From positions 1 to 64,000 of the forward strand of contig NZ_JAGGQW010000007.1 in assembly GCF_018613065.1 (NCBI RefSeq): a stretch of 64,000 nt of DNA, read 5' to 3'. Positions 7,984 through 15,345 of the stretch are shown here, one piece after another. This stretch comes from Bacillus sp. ISL-7. GTDB taxonomy: Bacteria; Bacillota; Bacilli; Bacillales_B; DSM-18226. The stretch's first letter is position 1; every line of letters starts with the position of its first letter. The notes under the pieces are model-generated. The model saw only the letters and a program-made list of their open reading frames with translations. It was not told the origin of the DNA and did not search any database. Both the position numbers and the translations under genes were made by a program.

Positions 7984-8670
7984 TTAATCTCCCTTGAAAC
8001 GATAACCGATTCCCCATACATTGATGATGAATTCTGGATGGTTCGGGTCATCCTCGATTTTCTCTCGAAGTCGGCTAAGATGTACGCGAACGGTATGTTT
8101 GTCACCCACTCCCTCCCAAAACTTTTCGAGTAATTGATCGTATGAAAAAACATATTTTGGATGTTCGGCAAACAAACGTAGTAATTCATATTCTTTCGGT
8201 GTGAGTGAGACGATTCTTTCATCTATAAATACTTCTCTTGTGGACAAATCCAAAGTGAGTCTTCCATATTTCAATACCCTTCGAATAAATCCCTGTTGTG
8301 AACTTGCCCGCCTTAACACAGCCTTTACTCTAGCAACAATCTCTCCAGGGGATGCTGTTTTAACGATATAATCGTCGCCTCCAAGTGCAAGCCCCCTTAT
8401 CTTGTCAACATCATCACCTTTGGCGCTAAAAAAAAGAATAGGAATATTGCTTTCTGTTCGTATCTTTCGACATAAATCAAATCCATTTTGTCCTGGCATC
8501 ATAATATCAAGGATAATGCCATGAATCATTCCTTTGTTCATCACATCTAGTGCCTGAGCTGCGTTATAGGCGATTTTCACATTAAAACCGTCATTCTCTA
8601 AGAAGTCCCTTAAAAGTTCGACAATGCTTTTGTCATCATCTACGACAAGAATAGTATGTATTTCCTTCAC
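7984..8670 (-). CDS. OmpR-family response regulator
   Basis: A 228-residue regulator with a receiver domain at residues 1-120 and a winged-helix DNA-binding domain at 130-228 (LTPKEYELLRLFAEHP, VRVHLSRLREKIEDDP, VWGIGYRF). The phospho-acceptor is Asp55 in LDIMMPG, with the acidic pair at 11-12 and Lys104. The residue after Lys104 is threonine instead of the usual cis-proline (VKTASPGE), a departure from the family norm. Translation starts at GTG 8670 behind GGGGGGA. It forms an operon with the kinase and diverges from the membrane gene pair at 8900-9970. Direct repeats at 8779-8805 are a likely binding site. Confidence 0.92.
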   Translation of the reverse strand: MKEIHTILVVDDDKSIVELLRDFLENDGFNVKIAYNAAQALDVMNKGMIHGIILDIMMPGQNGFDLCRKIRTESNIPILFFSAKGDDVDKIRGLALGGDDYIVKTASPGEIVARVKAVLRRASSQQGFIRRVLKYGRLTLDLSTREVFIDERIVSLTPKEYELLRLFAEHPKYVFSYDQLLEKFWEGVGDKHTVRVHLSRLREKIEDDPNHPEFIINVWGIGYRFKGD

Positions 8671-8778
8671 GTAGATCCCCCCTTTTTCTCCGAAGCCTCT
8701 TACTAGTCATGAATCTTTCAATCGAAATCCATTTTTAGTTTATCATTTTACAAACAAGGAGCAAGCGTAGACATATTT

Positions 8779-8805
8779 TTGTGATGGATTGTGATGGTTT
8801 TGTGA
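8779..8805. promoter_or_regulatory. Triple TTGTGA direct repeat, candidate response-regulator site
   Basis: TTGTGA occurs at 8779, 8789 and 8800, a spacing of 10 and 11 bases (one helical turn), in the 229-base gap between the regulator gene and the divergent membrane genes. OmpR-family proteins typically bind such head-to-tail repeats. Autoregulation and control of 8900-9970 is inference. Confidence 0.5.
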
Positions 8806-8899
8806 CTTTTTGTATCTTCATTTGAGATTCTCATTGGTTATTCTTTTCATGTAGACAAATGGCGAATATTTACTACAAATCGAAATGGGGTGATAAAAT

Positions 8900-9334
8900 A
8901 TGTATTCATTGTTGGTATTTGTACATGTAATAAGTGCTTTTTTCCTAGGGAGTTATCTTGCTTTACCTTTTGTTTTTCAAAAACTCCCCTCTAGATCAGG
9001 CCATCCATTAAAAGCATCACTTAAGATCATTTTAATCTACACTCGTTTGGGACATTTTGCATTAGTGTTTTTAATGATTACAGGTGGCTGGATGGTCATG
9101 GCTTATTCCATTCAAACTTCCATTTTATGGGTAGCCCTTGCATTTGTACTGCTTGTTCTTATTGGTGGTCTCATAGGAATGATGAATAAAGAGATGAAAT
9201 CGATTATTCATACAGAAAGCTCAGAAAAGAAGTTAGTAGATAACATGCTGAAGTTAAAATGGTATGGGTGGATGAAATTTACCTTAATAGTTCTTGCTGC
9301 CTTTATCATGATTAATCGAAATTTATTTTCATAA
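8900..9334 (+). CDS. Four-helix membrane protein (DUF2269-like)
   Basis: A 144-residue membrane protein with helices at about 4-24, 45-68, 74-95 and 122-141. It has an N-terminal histidine in VFVHVISA and a second one in RLGHFALV, an arrangement seen in DUF2269/CopD-like haem or metal membrane proteins. The start is ATG 8900 after GGGGTG. It is translated together with the gene at 9356, 21 bases downstream, and diverges from the two-component operon, so it is probably that system's target. Family assignment is by layout only. Confidence 0.6.
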   Translation: MYSLLVFVHVISAFFLGSYLALPFVFQKLPSRSGHPLKASLKIILIYTRLGHFALVFLMITGGWMVMAYSIQTSILWVALAFVLLVLIGGLIGMMNKEMKSIIHTESSEKKLVDNMLKLKWYGWMKFTLIVLAAFIMINRNLFS

Positions 9335-9355
9335 AAATGACGGAGGAAAAGTGTC

Positions 9356-9970
9356 ATGAAAAAGGTAATCAAAGTAATCCTCGTGTTCATTTCGATCATG
9401 TGGGTAATTCATACATTTTCAAAGAATTTTATCGTAGACCCAACGTTTGAAAAGTTTATTTCTAGAAAGGATCAAATTCTAACAAATGAATCCCTATGGA
9501 TATTGATGATTCGTATTCATATCTCGCTGGCCCTGATTTCTCTTATCACTGGTCCTCTTGGTGTTATGAAAGCAATTCGAGTTAAATCAAGTTCCTTTCA
9601 CCGTTGGAATGGCCGTATATATGTCCTAGCAATCCTTTTCAATTTCCTTCCTGGAGTTTATGTTTCATTCTTTGCAACAGGGGGGTGGTTAAGTACATTA
9701 GGTTTTCTCCTATTAAATACGTTATGGCTGGGAACAACGATCCTTGGTTATCTGTATGTCAAAGGAGGAAAAATGATTTTACATATCCATTGGATGATTA
9801 GAAGTTTCTTTCTTTCATTTGCCAATATGACGATTTATATAATCGTCGCCATTACACATGACCTAATGAATTTTTCCTATGGAAATTCCTACACTGCAGC
9901 GGTTTGGTTATGTTGGATGATAAACCTACTTTTCGCTGAATTCGTAATAAAGAAGAAAATATTATTTTAA
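9356..9970 (+). CDS. DUF2306 family membrane protein
   Basis: A 204-residue protein with about five to six hydrophobic helices. The family signature is FHRWNGRIYVLAI at about residues 81-93, with further histidines in IRIHISLALI and LHIHWMIRSF. DUF2306 proteins resemble small cytochrome b561-like or quinone-reactive membrane proteins, but their function is not established. The start is ATG 9356 with GGAGGAAAAGTGTC upstream. It is the second gene of the pair divergent from the two-component system. Confidence 0.75.
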   Translation: MKKVIKVILVFISIMWVIHTFSKNFIVDPTFEKFISRKDQILTNESLWILMIRIHISLALISLITGPLGVMKAIRVKSSSFHRWNGRIYVLAILFNFLPGVYVSFFATGGWLSTLGFLLLNTLWLGTTILGYLYVKGGKMILHIHWMIRSFFLSFANMTIYIIVAITHDLMNFSYGNSYTAAVWLCWMINLLFAEFVIKKKILF

Positions 9971-10042
9971 TGAGAAAGTCATGGTAGAAGTAAATGAATA
10001 TTGCCCAATAAAGTCAATGAATTCAAATTTAACTCATGATAA

Positions 10043-10073
10043 AAAACCCTTCGTCCTAACTGGAACGAAGGGT
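10043..10073 (-). terminator. Intrinsic terminator of the reductase gene
   Basis: Arms ACCCTTCGT and ACGAAGGGT with a short CC/GG extension, followed on the minus strand by TTTTTT. It lies 30 bases after the stop of the gene at 10103. A near copy lies at 13086-13110 beside the gene's 3' fragment. Confidence 0.8.
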
Positions 10074-10102
10074 GGTTATTAAAGATTCTTCCAGCTTATC
10101 TT

Positions 10103-11287
10103 TTAATACACATCACGTTGATAATGCCCTTGCTTCTGCATATCTTTTAAATACGCTTCTGCTTCATCACGGCTCATTGAACCTTCTTTTTCAACTACGC
10201 TAATAAGCGTTTCATGGACGTCTTTCGCCATATATTCCTTATCTCCACACACATAGAAATAAGCACCTTTTTGAAGCCATTCGAACAGTTCTTTACTATG
10301 TTCTTGCATTTTATGCTGAACATAGACTTTTTGAGCTCCGTCGCGAGAGAAGGCCGTATCTAATTTGGAAAGTACCCCATCTTGCTTAAATTGTTCCAAC
10401 TCTTCTTGATAAAGGAAATCAGAAGCTGCATGCTGGTCTCCAAAAAATAGCCATGACCGCCCTGTTCCTTTATTCACTGCACGCTCTTGTATAAATGAAC
10501 GGAATGGTGCAATACCGGTCCCAGGTCCGACCATAATAATATCAATATCATGAGACTCTGGCAGATAAAAATGTTTATTTGCTTGAATAAAGACTGGAAG
10601 CGTATCTCCTTCATTTACACGTTCAGCACATAATACAGAGCAAACCCCTTTACGCTCGCGGCCATTAGCATTGTAGCGCACAGCACCGATGGTTAAATGA
10701 ACTTCATCTGGATTAGCTGCAATGCTGCTTGCAATCGAATAGAGGCGCGGCGTCATTTTTCTTAAGATAGAGACGATTTCCTGAGCAGTAGCTTTCCATG
10801 GAGCGAATTCACGTAACATATCAAGTAAATCTCGCCCATAGCAATATTCTTTCAATTGAGCTGTATTTTCAACCAAGAGAAGCTTTTGTAACTTTTCGTT
10901 TTCTGTAAAGGCAGCTGCCTGCTGTAAAACCTTTTTTGATAGTAGTGTAATTTCAAAATAGGTGGTTAGCGCTTCCTTCAGTGGAAGTGTCTCACCTTGC
11001 TTATTGATCGTTACAAGCGCTTTTTCATCCCAGTGCATTTCATCAAGAAGGGAAGCTACGAGTTCTGGATCATTTGAAGGGATAATGCCAAGGGCATCAC
11101 CTGGCACATAAGAAAGGCCTGATCCTTCTAGTGATAACTCAATATGCCTTGTTTCTTTACTAGAGCCCGCCCCATTTATATTAATGTTTTTAAGAATTTT
11201 TGCTTGAAACGGATTTGTTCGTGAAAATGTTGTTTGAACCAGTTTGTCTTTTTGGGCAGTTTTAGTGTTATCCAAAGTATTTTGCAT
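10103..11287 (-). CDS. Sulfite reductase flavoprotein-like FAD/NADPH reductase lacking the FMN domain
   Basis: A 394-residue protein corresponding to the C-terminal two thirds of CysJ-type diflavin reductases. It has the FAD-binding RLYSIASS motif at about residues 180-187, the FAD phosphate/isoalloxazine segment GVCSVLCAE at about 214-222, the NADPH-binding GPGTGIAPFRSF, and C-terminal YVCGDKEYMAKDV ending in the family's terminal QRDVY. The N-terminal flavodoxin domain of full-length CysJ (about 600 residues) is absent, replaced by about 25 polar residues. Electrons would therefore have to pass to a separate flavodoxin or directly to the acceptor. The ATG at 11287 has GGAGG ten bases upstream. 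No sulfite reductase haemoprotein gene is adjacent. A 3' fragment of a close paralogue lies at 13138. Confidence 0.85.
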   Translation of the reverse strand: MQNTLDNTKTAQKDKLVQTTFSRTNPFQAKILKNININGAGSSKETRHIELSLEGSGLSYVPGDALGIIPSNDPELVASLLDEMHWDEKALVTINKQGETLPLKEALTTYFEITLLSKKVLQQAAAFTENEKLQKLLLVENTAQLKEYCYGRDLLDMLREFAPWKATAQEIVSILRKMTPRLYSIASSIAANPDEVHLTIGAVRYNANGRERKGVCSVLCAERVNEGDTLPVFIQANKHFYLPESHDIDIIMVGPGTGIAPFRSFIQERAVNKGTGRSWLFFGDQHAASDFLYQEELEQFKQDGVLSKLDTAFSRDGAQKVYVQHKMQEHSKELFEWLQKGAYFYVCGDKEYMAKDVHETLISVVEKEGSMSRDEAEAYLKDMQKQGHYQRDVY

Positions 11288-11423
11288 GGGTTCTTAACCT
11301 CCAAAAGTAATATATACATTTTAACATTGATTTGGGAAATCTGTTGTGTATTTTTTCACAATTTTCTTTCCAATTTCGAGTGAATTTACCCATCAAATGG
11401 ATCAGATCTTTTAATTCAAAGCT

Positions 11424-12335
11424 TTATAATATAAAGTTTGCAAAAATATATAAAATGACAATACTAATTAAAATCGTAATATTTGATATAGTAGCGATTA
11501 AACGGGTGCTGCTGGTGCTATATTTAAATTCAACTGCAAATGTTAAGGCGGATGCTGCAACAGGTAGTAACAAACCGATCAATATTGTAAATCGATACAT
11601 CTGATTGTACGGAAGAATATAGTATAAACCAAATCCAAAAAGTAGACCTAAACCATATCGGAAGGTTAAATATTTCAACATTGGTTTAATCAATTGTTTG
11701 TCAAATTTAAAATTCAAATAGAGCCCTAATAATAATAATGATAACGGCATATTGGCACCAGAGATTGTACTTGCAACATTAATGATTGTATCAGGTAAAT
11801 GGAGGTGGCTAAAATTTAAAAGACTAGCAATAAGATACGTCATTAACGGAATAGACTTGGCAAGTTTTTTTAGAATTTCTAATGGTTTAAGCCTAAGTCC
11901 TTCTGCTGAAAAATAACTTCCTAAAATATAGGCAATTCCAAAAACGACAAATGATGTTCCGACATCAAACATACTAAAATAGGTTAATCCATCCATTCCC
12001 CATATTGCATAAACTAAAGGAAATGCAAATAAGCCAACATTAAATCCGGAAGAAAGCATCAGAAAAGAACCTTTCAGTTCTCTTTCCTCATTTTTAAAAA
12101 CTAAGAAGCCTAGACATGCTGCTATGATTCCATAAACAAGTACGATAACTGGTAACAGAATTAAAGAAGTTTCTATTTTTACAGAATCGAATGTGACAAG
12201 AACTAAGGCAGGAAGGGTAATTTTAAAAATAATTTTCGAAATGACTACTCCATCTTTTTCTTGTAAAATATTTAAACGTTTTAATAGATACCCAAGGGCA
12301 ATGATAATAATAATATAAAGAAATTCCTGATTCAT
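11424..12335 (-). CDS. AEC family transporter (auxin efflux carrier type)
   Basis: A 303-residue membrane protein with ten predicted helices in two five-helix halves, as in AEC carriers. It has characteristic ALGYLLKRLNIL at the start and glycine/proline breaks such as SSGFNVGLFAFPLVYAIWG (about residues 95-113) and LLLPVAASALTFAVEF near the end. Members move small carboxylates or amino-acid-derived acids; the substrate here is unknown. It lies alone between two minus-strand genes, 136 bases beyond the reductase start. The start is ATG 12335 with GAGGAGC upstream. Confidence 0.85.
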   Translation of the reverse strand: MNQEFLYIIIIIALGYLLKRLNILQEKDGVVISKIIFKITLPALVLVTFDSVKIETSLILLPVIVLVYGIIAACLGFLVFKNEERELKGSFLMLSSGFNVGLFAFPLVYAIWGMDGLTYFSMFDVGTSFVVFGIAYILGSYFSAEGLRLKPLEILKKLAKSIPLMTYLIASLLNFSHLHLPDTIINVASTISGANMPLSLLLLGLYLNFKFDKQLIKPMLKYLTFRYGLGLLFGFGLYYILPYNQMYRFTILIGLLLPVAASALTFAVEFKYSTSSTRLIATISNITILISIVILYIFANFIL

Positions 12336-12448
12336 TAAAAAAATAAGCTCCTCTAAGAAGTATCTAAATTTGAGTTTCTATAAGTAACAAAATGTGCAAA
12401 TTCATCCAGTCATTTCATGAAGATCGTCTCTGTCTAATAATGAATAGA

Positions 12449-12473
12449 AGAGTGTTGTCTAAGTCAACACTCT
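12449..12473 (-). terminator. Hairpin at the end of the YqxD gene
   Basis: Perfect 9-bp arms AGAGTGTTG and CAACACTCT with a 7-nt loop overlap the stop codon at 12472. The U-tract is poor, so it may act mainly as a 3'-end stabiliser. Confidence 0.5.
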
Positions 12474-12912
12474 AATTAAAAATAACTTGTTTAAAAAGCC
12501 TCCTAAATTGCTCTCGATCTTCTTCTGTAAAAGGCTTGGGTCCCTTTGTTCGCTTTCCGCTTTTTCGAGCCATAGCACTTAAATACCGTGTTTGTAATAA
12601 TTCGTCAATGTTTTCATTCGTATAGCTAAACCCTTTATGGTGAAGGACCATACACCCTTTTGCTAAACCTAGCGATGCAAGTCCGTAATCTTGCGTAACA
12701 ATAATATCTCCTGATTCGGCTAACTTCATAATCCGATAATCGGCAGCATCCGCTCCAGAATCAACATAAATGATTTCCACTCCTGATGGTTGTTCCGCAT
12801 TAGAGTAATGAGAAAAGCTCGTAACAAGTATAATAGGAATTTCTGCATTCCTTCCTTCCGAAATAATAATATCTTTTACCGGACAAGCATCTGCATCAAC
12901 ATAAATTTTCAT
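12472..12912 (-). CDS. YaiI/YqxD family protein (DUF188)
   Basis: A 146-residue protein with the family signatures [15 protein letters not shown] at the start, [16 protein letters not shown] at about residues 50-65 and [16 protein letters not shown] at about 70-85. The conserved aspartates resemble a PIN-like nuclease site, but the role of the family is not established. The in-frame extension to 12978 is not needed: ATG 12912 has a good GGGGAGAT site. It is monocistronic. Confidence 0.9.
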   Translation of the reverse strand: MKIYVDADACPVKDIIISEGRNAEIPIILVTSFSHYSNAEQPSGVEIIYVDSGADAADYRIMKLAESGDIIVTQDYGLASLGLAKGCMVLHHKGFSYTNENIDELLQTRYLSAMARKSGKRTKGPKPFTEEDREQFRRLFKQVIFN

Positions 12913-13011
12913 CTTTATCTCCCCTGTAAAAAAGTTCGAATTAATAGTGATACTATTGCTAAATTCAGCTTTTGTCAAACTATGTAAGCACAGGGACGTT
13001 GCTGTTGCAAA

Positions 13012-13060
13012 GTGCCTGACCCCCAGTATATTAACGTTTAACTCAACGGGGGTCAGGCAC
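13012..13060. repeat. Inverted GTGCCTGACCCCC repeat
   Basis: GTGCCTGACCCCC (13012-13024) and its exact complement GGGGGTCAGGCAC (13048-13060) are separated by 23 bases. The right arm continues into a longer direct repeat shared with 14063-14084. A diverged half (GGTGCCTGACACT) occurs near 46603. Confidence 0.75.
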
Positions 13061-13069
13061 CAAATGTCA
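13048..13069. repeat. 22-nt direct repeat, left copy
   Basis: GGGGGTCAGGCACCAAATGT plus CA, identical to 14063-14084. The two copies bracket the decayed segment with the cysJ fragment and the rbsK pseudogene. Confidence 0.8.
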
Positions 13070-13085
13070 TATTATATTTCAAAAA

Positions 13086-13110
13086 CCTTCGTCCTATATA
13101 GAACGAAGGG
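13086..13110 (-). terminator. Terminator copy beside the cysJ fragment
   Basis: Arms CCTTCGT and ACGAAGG, followed on the minus strand by TTTTT. It is a diverged copy of the terminator at 10043-10073 and shows that the duplicated tract included the transcription end. Confidence 0.7.
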
Positions 13111-13137
13111 ATTGTAGATTTATTTACTTAAGACCTT

Positions 13138-13344
13138 TTAATACACATCACGTTGATAACGCCCTTGCTTCTGCATATCTTTTAGATACGCTTCTGCTGC
13201 ATCGCGACTCATCGCACCTTCTTTTTCAATTATGCTGCTAAGCGTTTCATGGACGTCTTTCGCCATGTATTCCTTATCTCCACAAACGTAGAAATAAGCA
13301 CCTTTTTGAAGCCATTCGTACAGTTCTTTACTATGTTTAAGCAT
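13138..13344 (-). pseudogene. 3' fragment of a CysJ-like reductase gene
   Basis: Sixty-eight codons almost identical to the last 68 residues of the reductase at 10103-11287 (KELYEWLQKGAYFYVCGDKE... to QRDVY), with DNA identity of roughly 90% by eye. The rest of the gene is absent: upstream of 13344 the similarity stops abruptly. It is the remnant of a second, diverged copy, since the changes are scattered and many are synonymous rather than a recent exact duplication. It retains the copy of the terminator. Confidence 0.85.
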
Positions 13345-13386
13345 TTTAGAATAAAAAAAGAAGGATTCATAATCAAATAGGAGAAA

Positions 13387-13551
13387 TTACAAATCTCCAC
13401 AAGATTGTCTCGTCCCTTTTGCTTGTTGTTTTGTTTTTTCCGCTCTTGTTTCTGTTGTAACAGATTCATATCCATAACCTGTAGAACTAATTTCCAAGCT
13501 TTCTTCTTGATTCTTGTTTGTAAGATTTTTATCATTATTGTTGGTTTCCAT
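13387..13551 (-). CDS. Small hydrophilic protein of unknown function
   Basis: A 54-residue polar protein (METNNNDKNLTNKNQEESLE... ending QSCGDL), rich in Asn, Glu, Thr and Lys and without hydrophobic segments. It is probably disordered. It has a perfect AGGAGG seven bases before ATG 13551, which is the main evidence that it is expressed; a longer frame to 13587 lacks such a site. It lies inside the decayed segment between the cysJ fragment and the rbsK remnant. No family recognised. Confidence 0.45.
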   Translation of the reverse strand: METNNNDKNLTNKNQEESLEISSTGYGYESVTTETRAEKTKQQAKGTRQSCGDL

Positions 13552-13611
13552 TGTCCTCCTCCTTCCATTTATATAAATTATCCGCAATAATTCGTTTTTT
13601 ATTTAAATATT

Positions 13612-14044
13612 TCAACATACCTTTGGTAGAATTTCTAACTGAACGATGACAATTGCACTTTTTGCAAAAAATTCTATTACCTTTTCAATATCCGAAGGAA
13701 ATAAACTAAAATTAGCACCTAGAACGACAATAATACGATTATCATTTTCAGTTAATATGATATTTGCCTCACCTGTGGATTGATCTTTTACTATATTAAT
13801 ATGTTCAATGCTAATGCCCTCTTTAGTTAAATTCTCTTGGAGTTCTTTCCCAAAAATATCCTTACCGATATTCCCAACAAAATTCACACAGCTGCCTAAC
13901 CTAGCAGCTGCGACGGCTTGATTCGCTCCTTTACCACCTGGAAAGGTTGAAAAGGACTTCCCTAAAAGTGTTTCTCCCTGTGTTGGATTTTTTTTCACTT
14001 TCAACTACCAAATCCATATTGATACTTCCAACCACGGTAATCAT
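13612..14044 (-). pseudogene. rbsK: Ribokinase (PfkB family) remnant
   Basis: It begins ITVVGSINMDLVVE at ATG 14044, then is shifted by one extra A in a run of eight A near 14000 and continues as NPTQGETLLGKSF, FPGGKGANQAVAAARLG and IIVVLGANFSLFP up to VIVQLEI. It then ends in a stop after about 140 of the usual 290-300 residues. The catalytic Asp motif (GAGD) of the C-terminal half is missing, so it cannot be active. It is distinct from the intact kinase at 23322-24239. Confidence 0.85.
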
Positions 14045-14062
14045 TTCATCGCCACCAGTAAC

Positions 14063-14084
14063 GGGGGTCAGGCACCAAATGTCA
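14063..14084. repeat. 22-nt direct repeat, right copy
   Basis: Identical to 13048-13069. It lies between the ribokinase start and the end of the M20 gene at 14087. Confidence 0.8.
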
Positions 14085-14086
14085 CC

Positions 14087-15208
14087 TTATAATACAGCTA
14101 GTCCTTCGAACAGTTCTACAGCTGTTTCAATGAGATTGTCCCTGAAGTCAAATTCGTAACTGTGCAGGTTCGGATAATCTTCACCGTTTCCAATATAGGC
14201 GTAGGCACCTTTTGTGAGTTTCGTGTAGTGACCGAAATCTTCGGAACCGCGGAATGCTTCAGGTAACTCCAACATCTGAAGCCCATTTTGTTTGCAGACC
14301 TGACGAATTTTGTTAGAGCTTTCTTTGTGATTAGAAGTTTCCGGGAATTCATCCTGATATTCAAAGCTTACTTTCAATCCATACTTCTCAGCTTCAGCCT
14401 TCGCAAAACCCTCTAGATTCTTCTGAAGTCTGTCCAGTTCATCCTCGTAAAGTGCACGAATGGTCATTCGAAGAACACCCCTGCTGGCATTGACACCGAA
14501 TGCTTTTGCACCAATGTCAACCTGAACAACAGTACAGAGAACTAACCCCCTATTGTTTGCAGGATCAATGAATCCAGGAATGGCATCAATTACTTTCGCA
14601 ATTGCAAAGGATGGATTTATTCCCTTCTCCGGTTCACTGGCATGAGAAGGAACACCTTCCATATAGATCGTCATACCCTTGGAAGCGCAATGCGCTGTTC
14701 CATCGATTACATATACGGTATTGTATTTAAGACCACTCATACTATGCCAAGCAAAGATCTCATCAATGCTATTTTCCTTTATGAAAACAGAACACTGTGC
14801 AGCACCATCACCTGTTTCCTCAGCGTGCTGAAACAGGAAAAAGACGTTATTGTCACAGCCCTTCTGGTCAATTTCCAGAGCAAAACCGCAAAGGGTTGCA
14901 GCATGTCCATCATGTCCACATTTATGAGAAACTCCAGGATATTGGGAACCGTACGGCAGATCAATCACTTCGTCTATTGGAAGTGCATCGAAGTCCGCGC
15001 GGAATGCTACGTTTCTTCTTCCCACATTGGAACGATAGATGGCATAAAACCAAAGGCCTCTATCAACGATCTCAAGATTTGTGTTTGCTTTAAGAAAATT
15101 AATCAAATGCTGTTTCGTCCAAACTTCATGATTTGATAATTCTGGATGAGCATGGAGCTCATGACGAAGTTGAATCGCCAATTCAAGATTTTTCTTTTCC
15201 AATTTCAC
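14087..15208 (-). CDS. M20-family amidohydrolase
   Basis: A 373-residue metal-dependent hydrolase of the M20D (aminoacylase/carboxypeptidase) type. Visible motifs are LRHELHAHPELSNHE, FRADFDALPI, HKCGHDGHAAT with the metal-binding His and catalytic Asp, LFQHAEETGDGA with the catalytic Glu pair, and GSEDFGHY near the C-terminus. It would cleave an N-acyl or amide bond of a small substrate in the cytoplasm. Two starts are possible: GTG 15208, only two bases from AGGAGG, or TTG 15202 at a better eight bases. It lies downstream of a second M20 gene and an MFS transporter, all on the minus strand, which suggests a scavenging locus. Confidence 0.88.
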   Translation of the reverse strand: MKLEKKNLELAIQLRHELHAHPELSNHEVWTKQHLINFLKANTNLEIVDRGLWFYAIYRSNVGRRNVAFRADFDALPIDEVIDLPYGSQYPGVSHKCGHDGHAATLCGFALEIDQKGCDNNVFFLFQHAEETGDGAAQCSVFIKENSIDEIFAWHSMSGLKYNTVYVIDGTAHCASKGMTIYMEGVPSHASEPEKGINPSFAIAKVIDAIPGFIDPANNRGLVLCTVVQVDIGAKAFGVNASRGVLRMTIRALYEDELDRLQKNLEGFAKAEAEKYGLKVSFEYQDEFPETSNHKESSNKIRQVCKQNGLQMLELPEAFRGSEDFGHYTKLTKGAYAYIGNGEDYPNLHSYEFDFRDNLIETAVELFEGLAVL

Positions 15209-15300
15209 TGCCTCCTCTAATAAAAGGTAATCCCTGGCTGTTCTAATATATTACTAGAGAAATTCCAGCAATCATTTTTAATGTAAAATTTTTTTGTTGT

Positions 15301-15322
15301 GGAGTAAAAAAAATTTTACTCC
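15301..15322. promoter_or_regulatory. Palindrome with GTAAAA core between the two M20 genes
   Basis: Arms GGAGTAAAA and TTTTACTCC enclose AAAA. There is no U-tract on the minus strand, so it is not a convincing terminator. The core resembles that of the larger palindrome at 18080-18113. Confidence 0.4.
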
Positions 15323-15345
15323 ACCTACCTTTTTTAATAGGTTGT

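Noticed and set aside
7983..8222. N-terminal extension of the histidine kinase
   Set aside because: It overlaps the response regulator gene in another frame, and ATG 7982 has a proper ribosome binding site.
10043..10073. Reading the ACCCTTCGT hairpins as a mobile-element end
   Set aside because: The hairpin ends in a minus-strand U-tract directly after a stop codon, so a terminator copied along with the gene end explains both occurrences.
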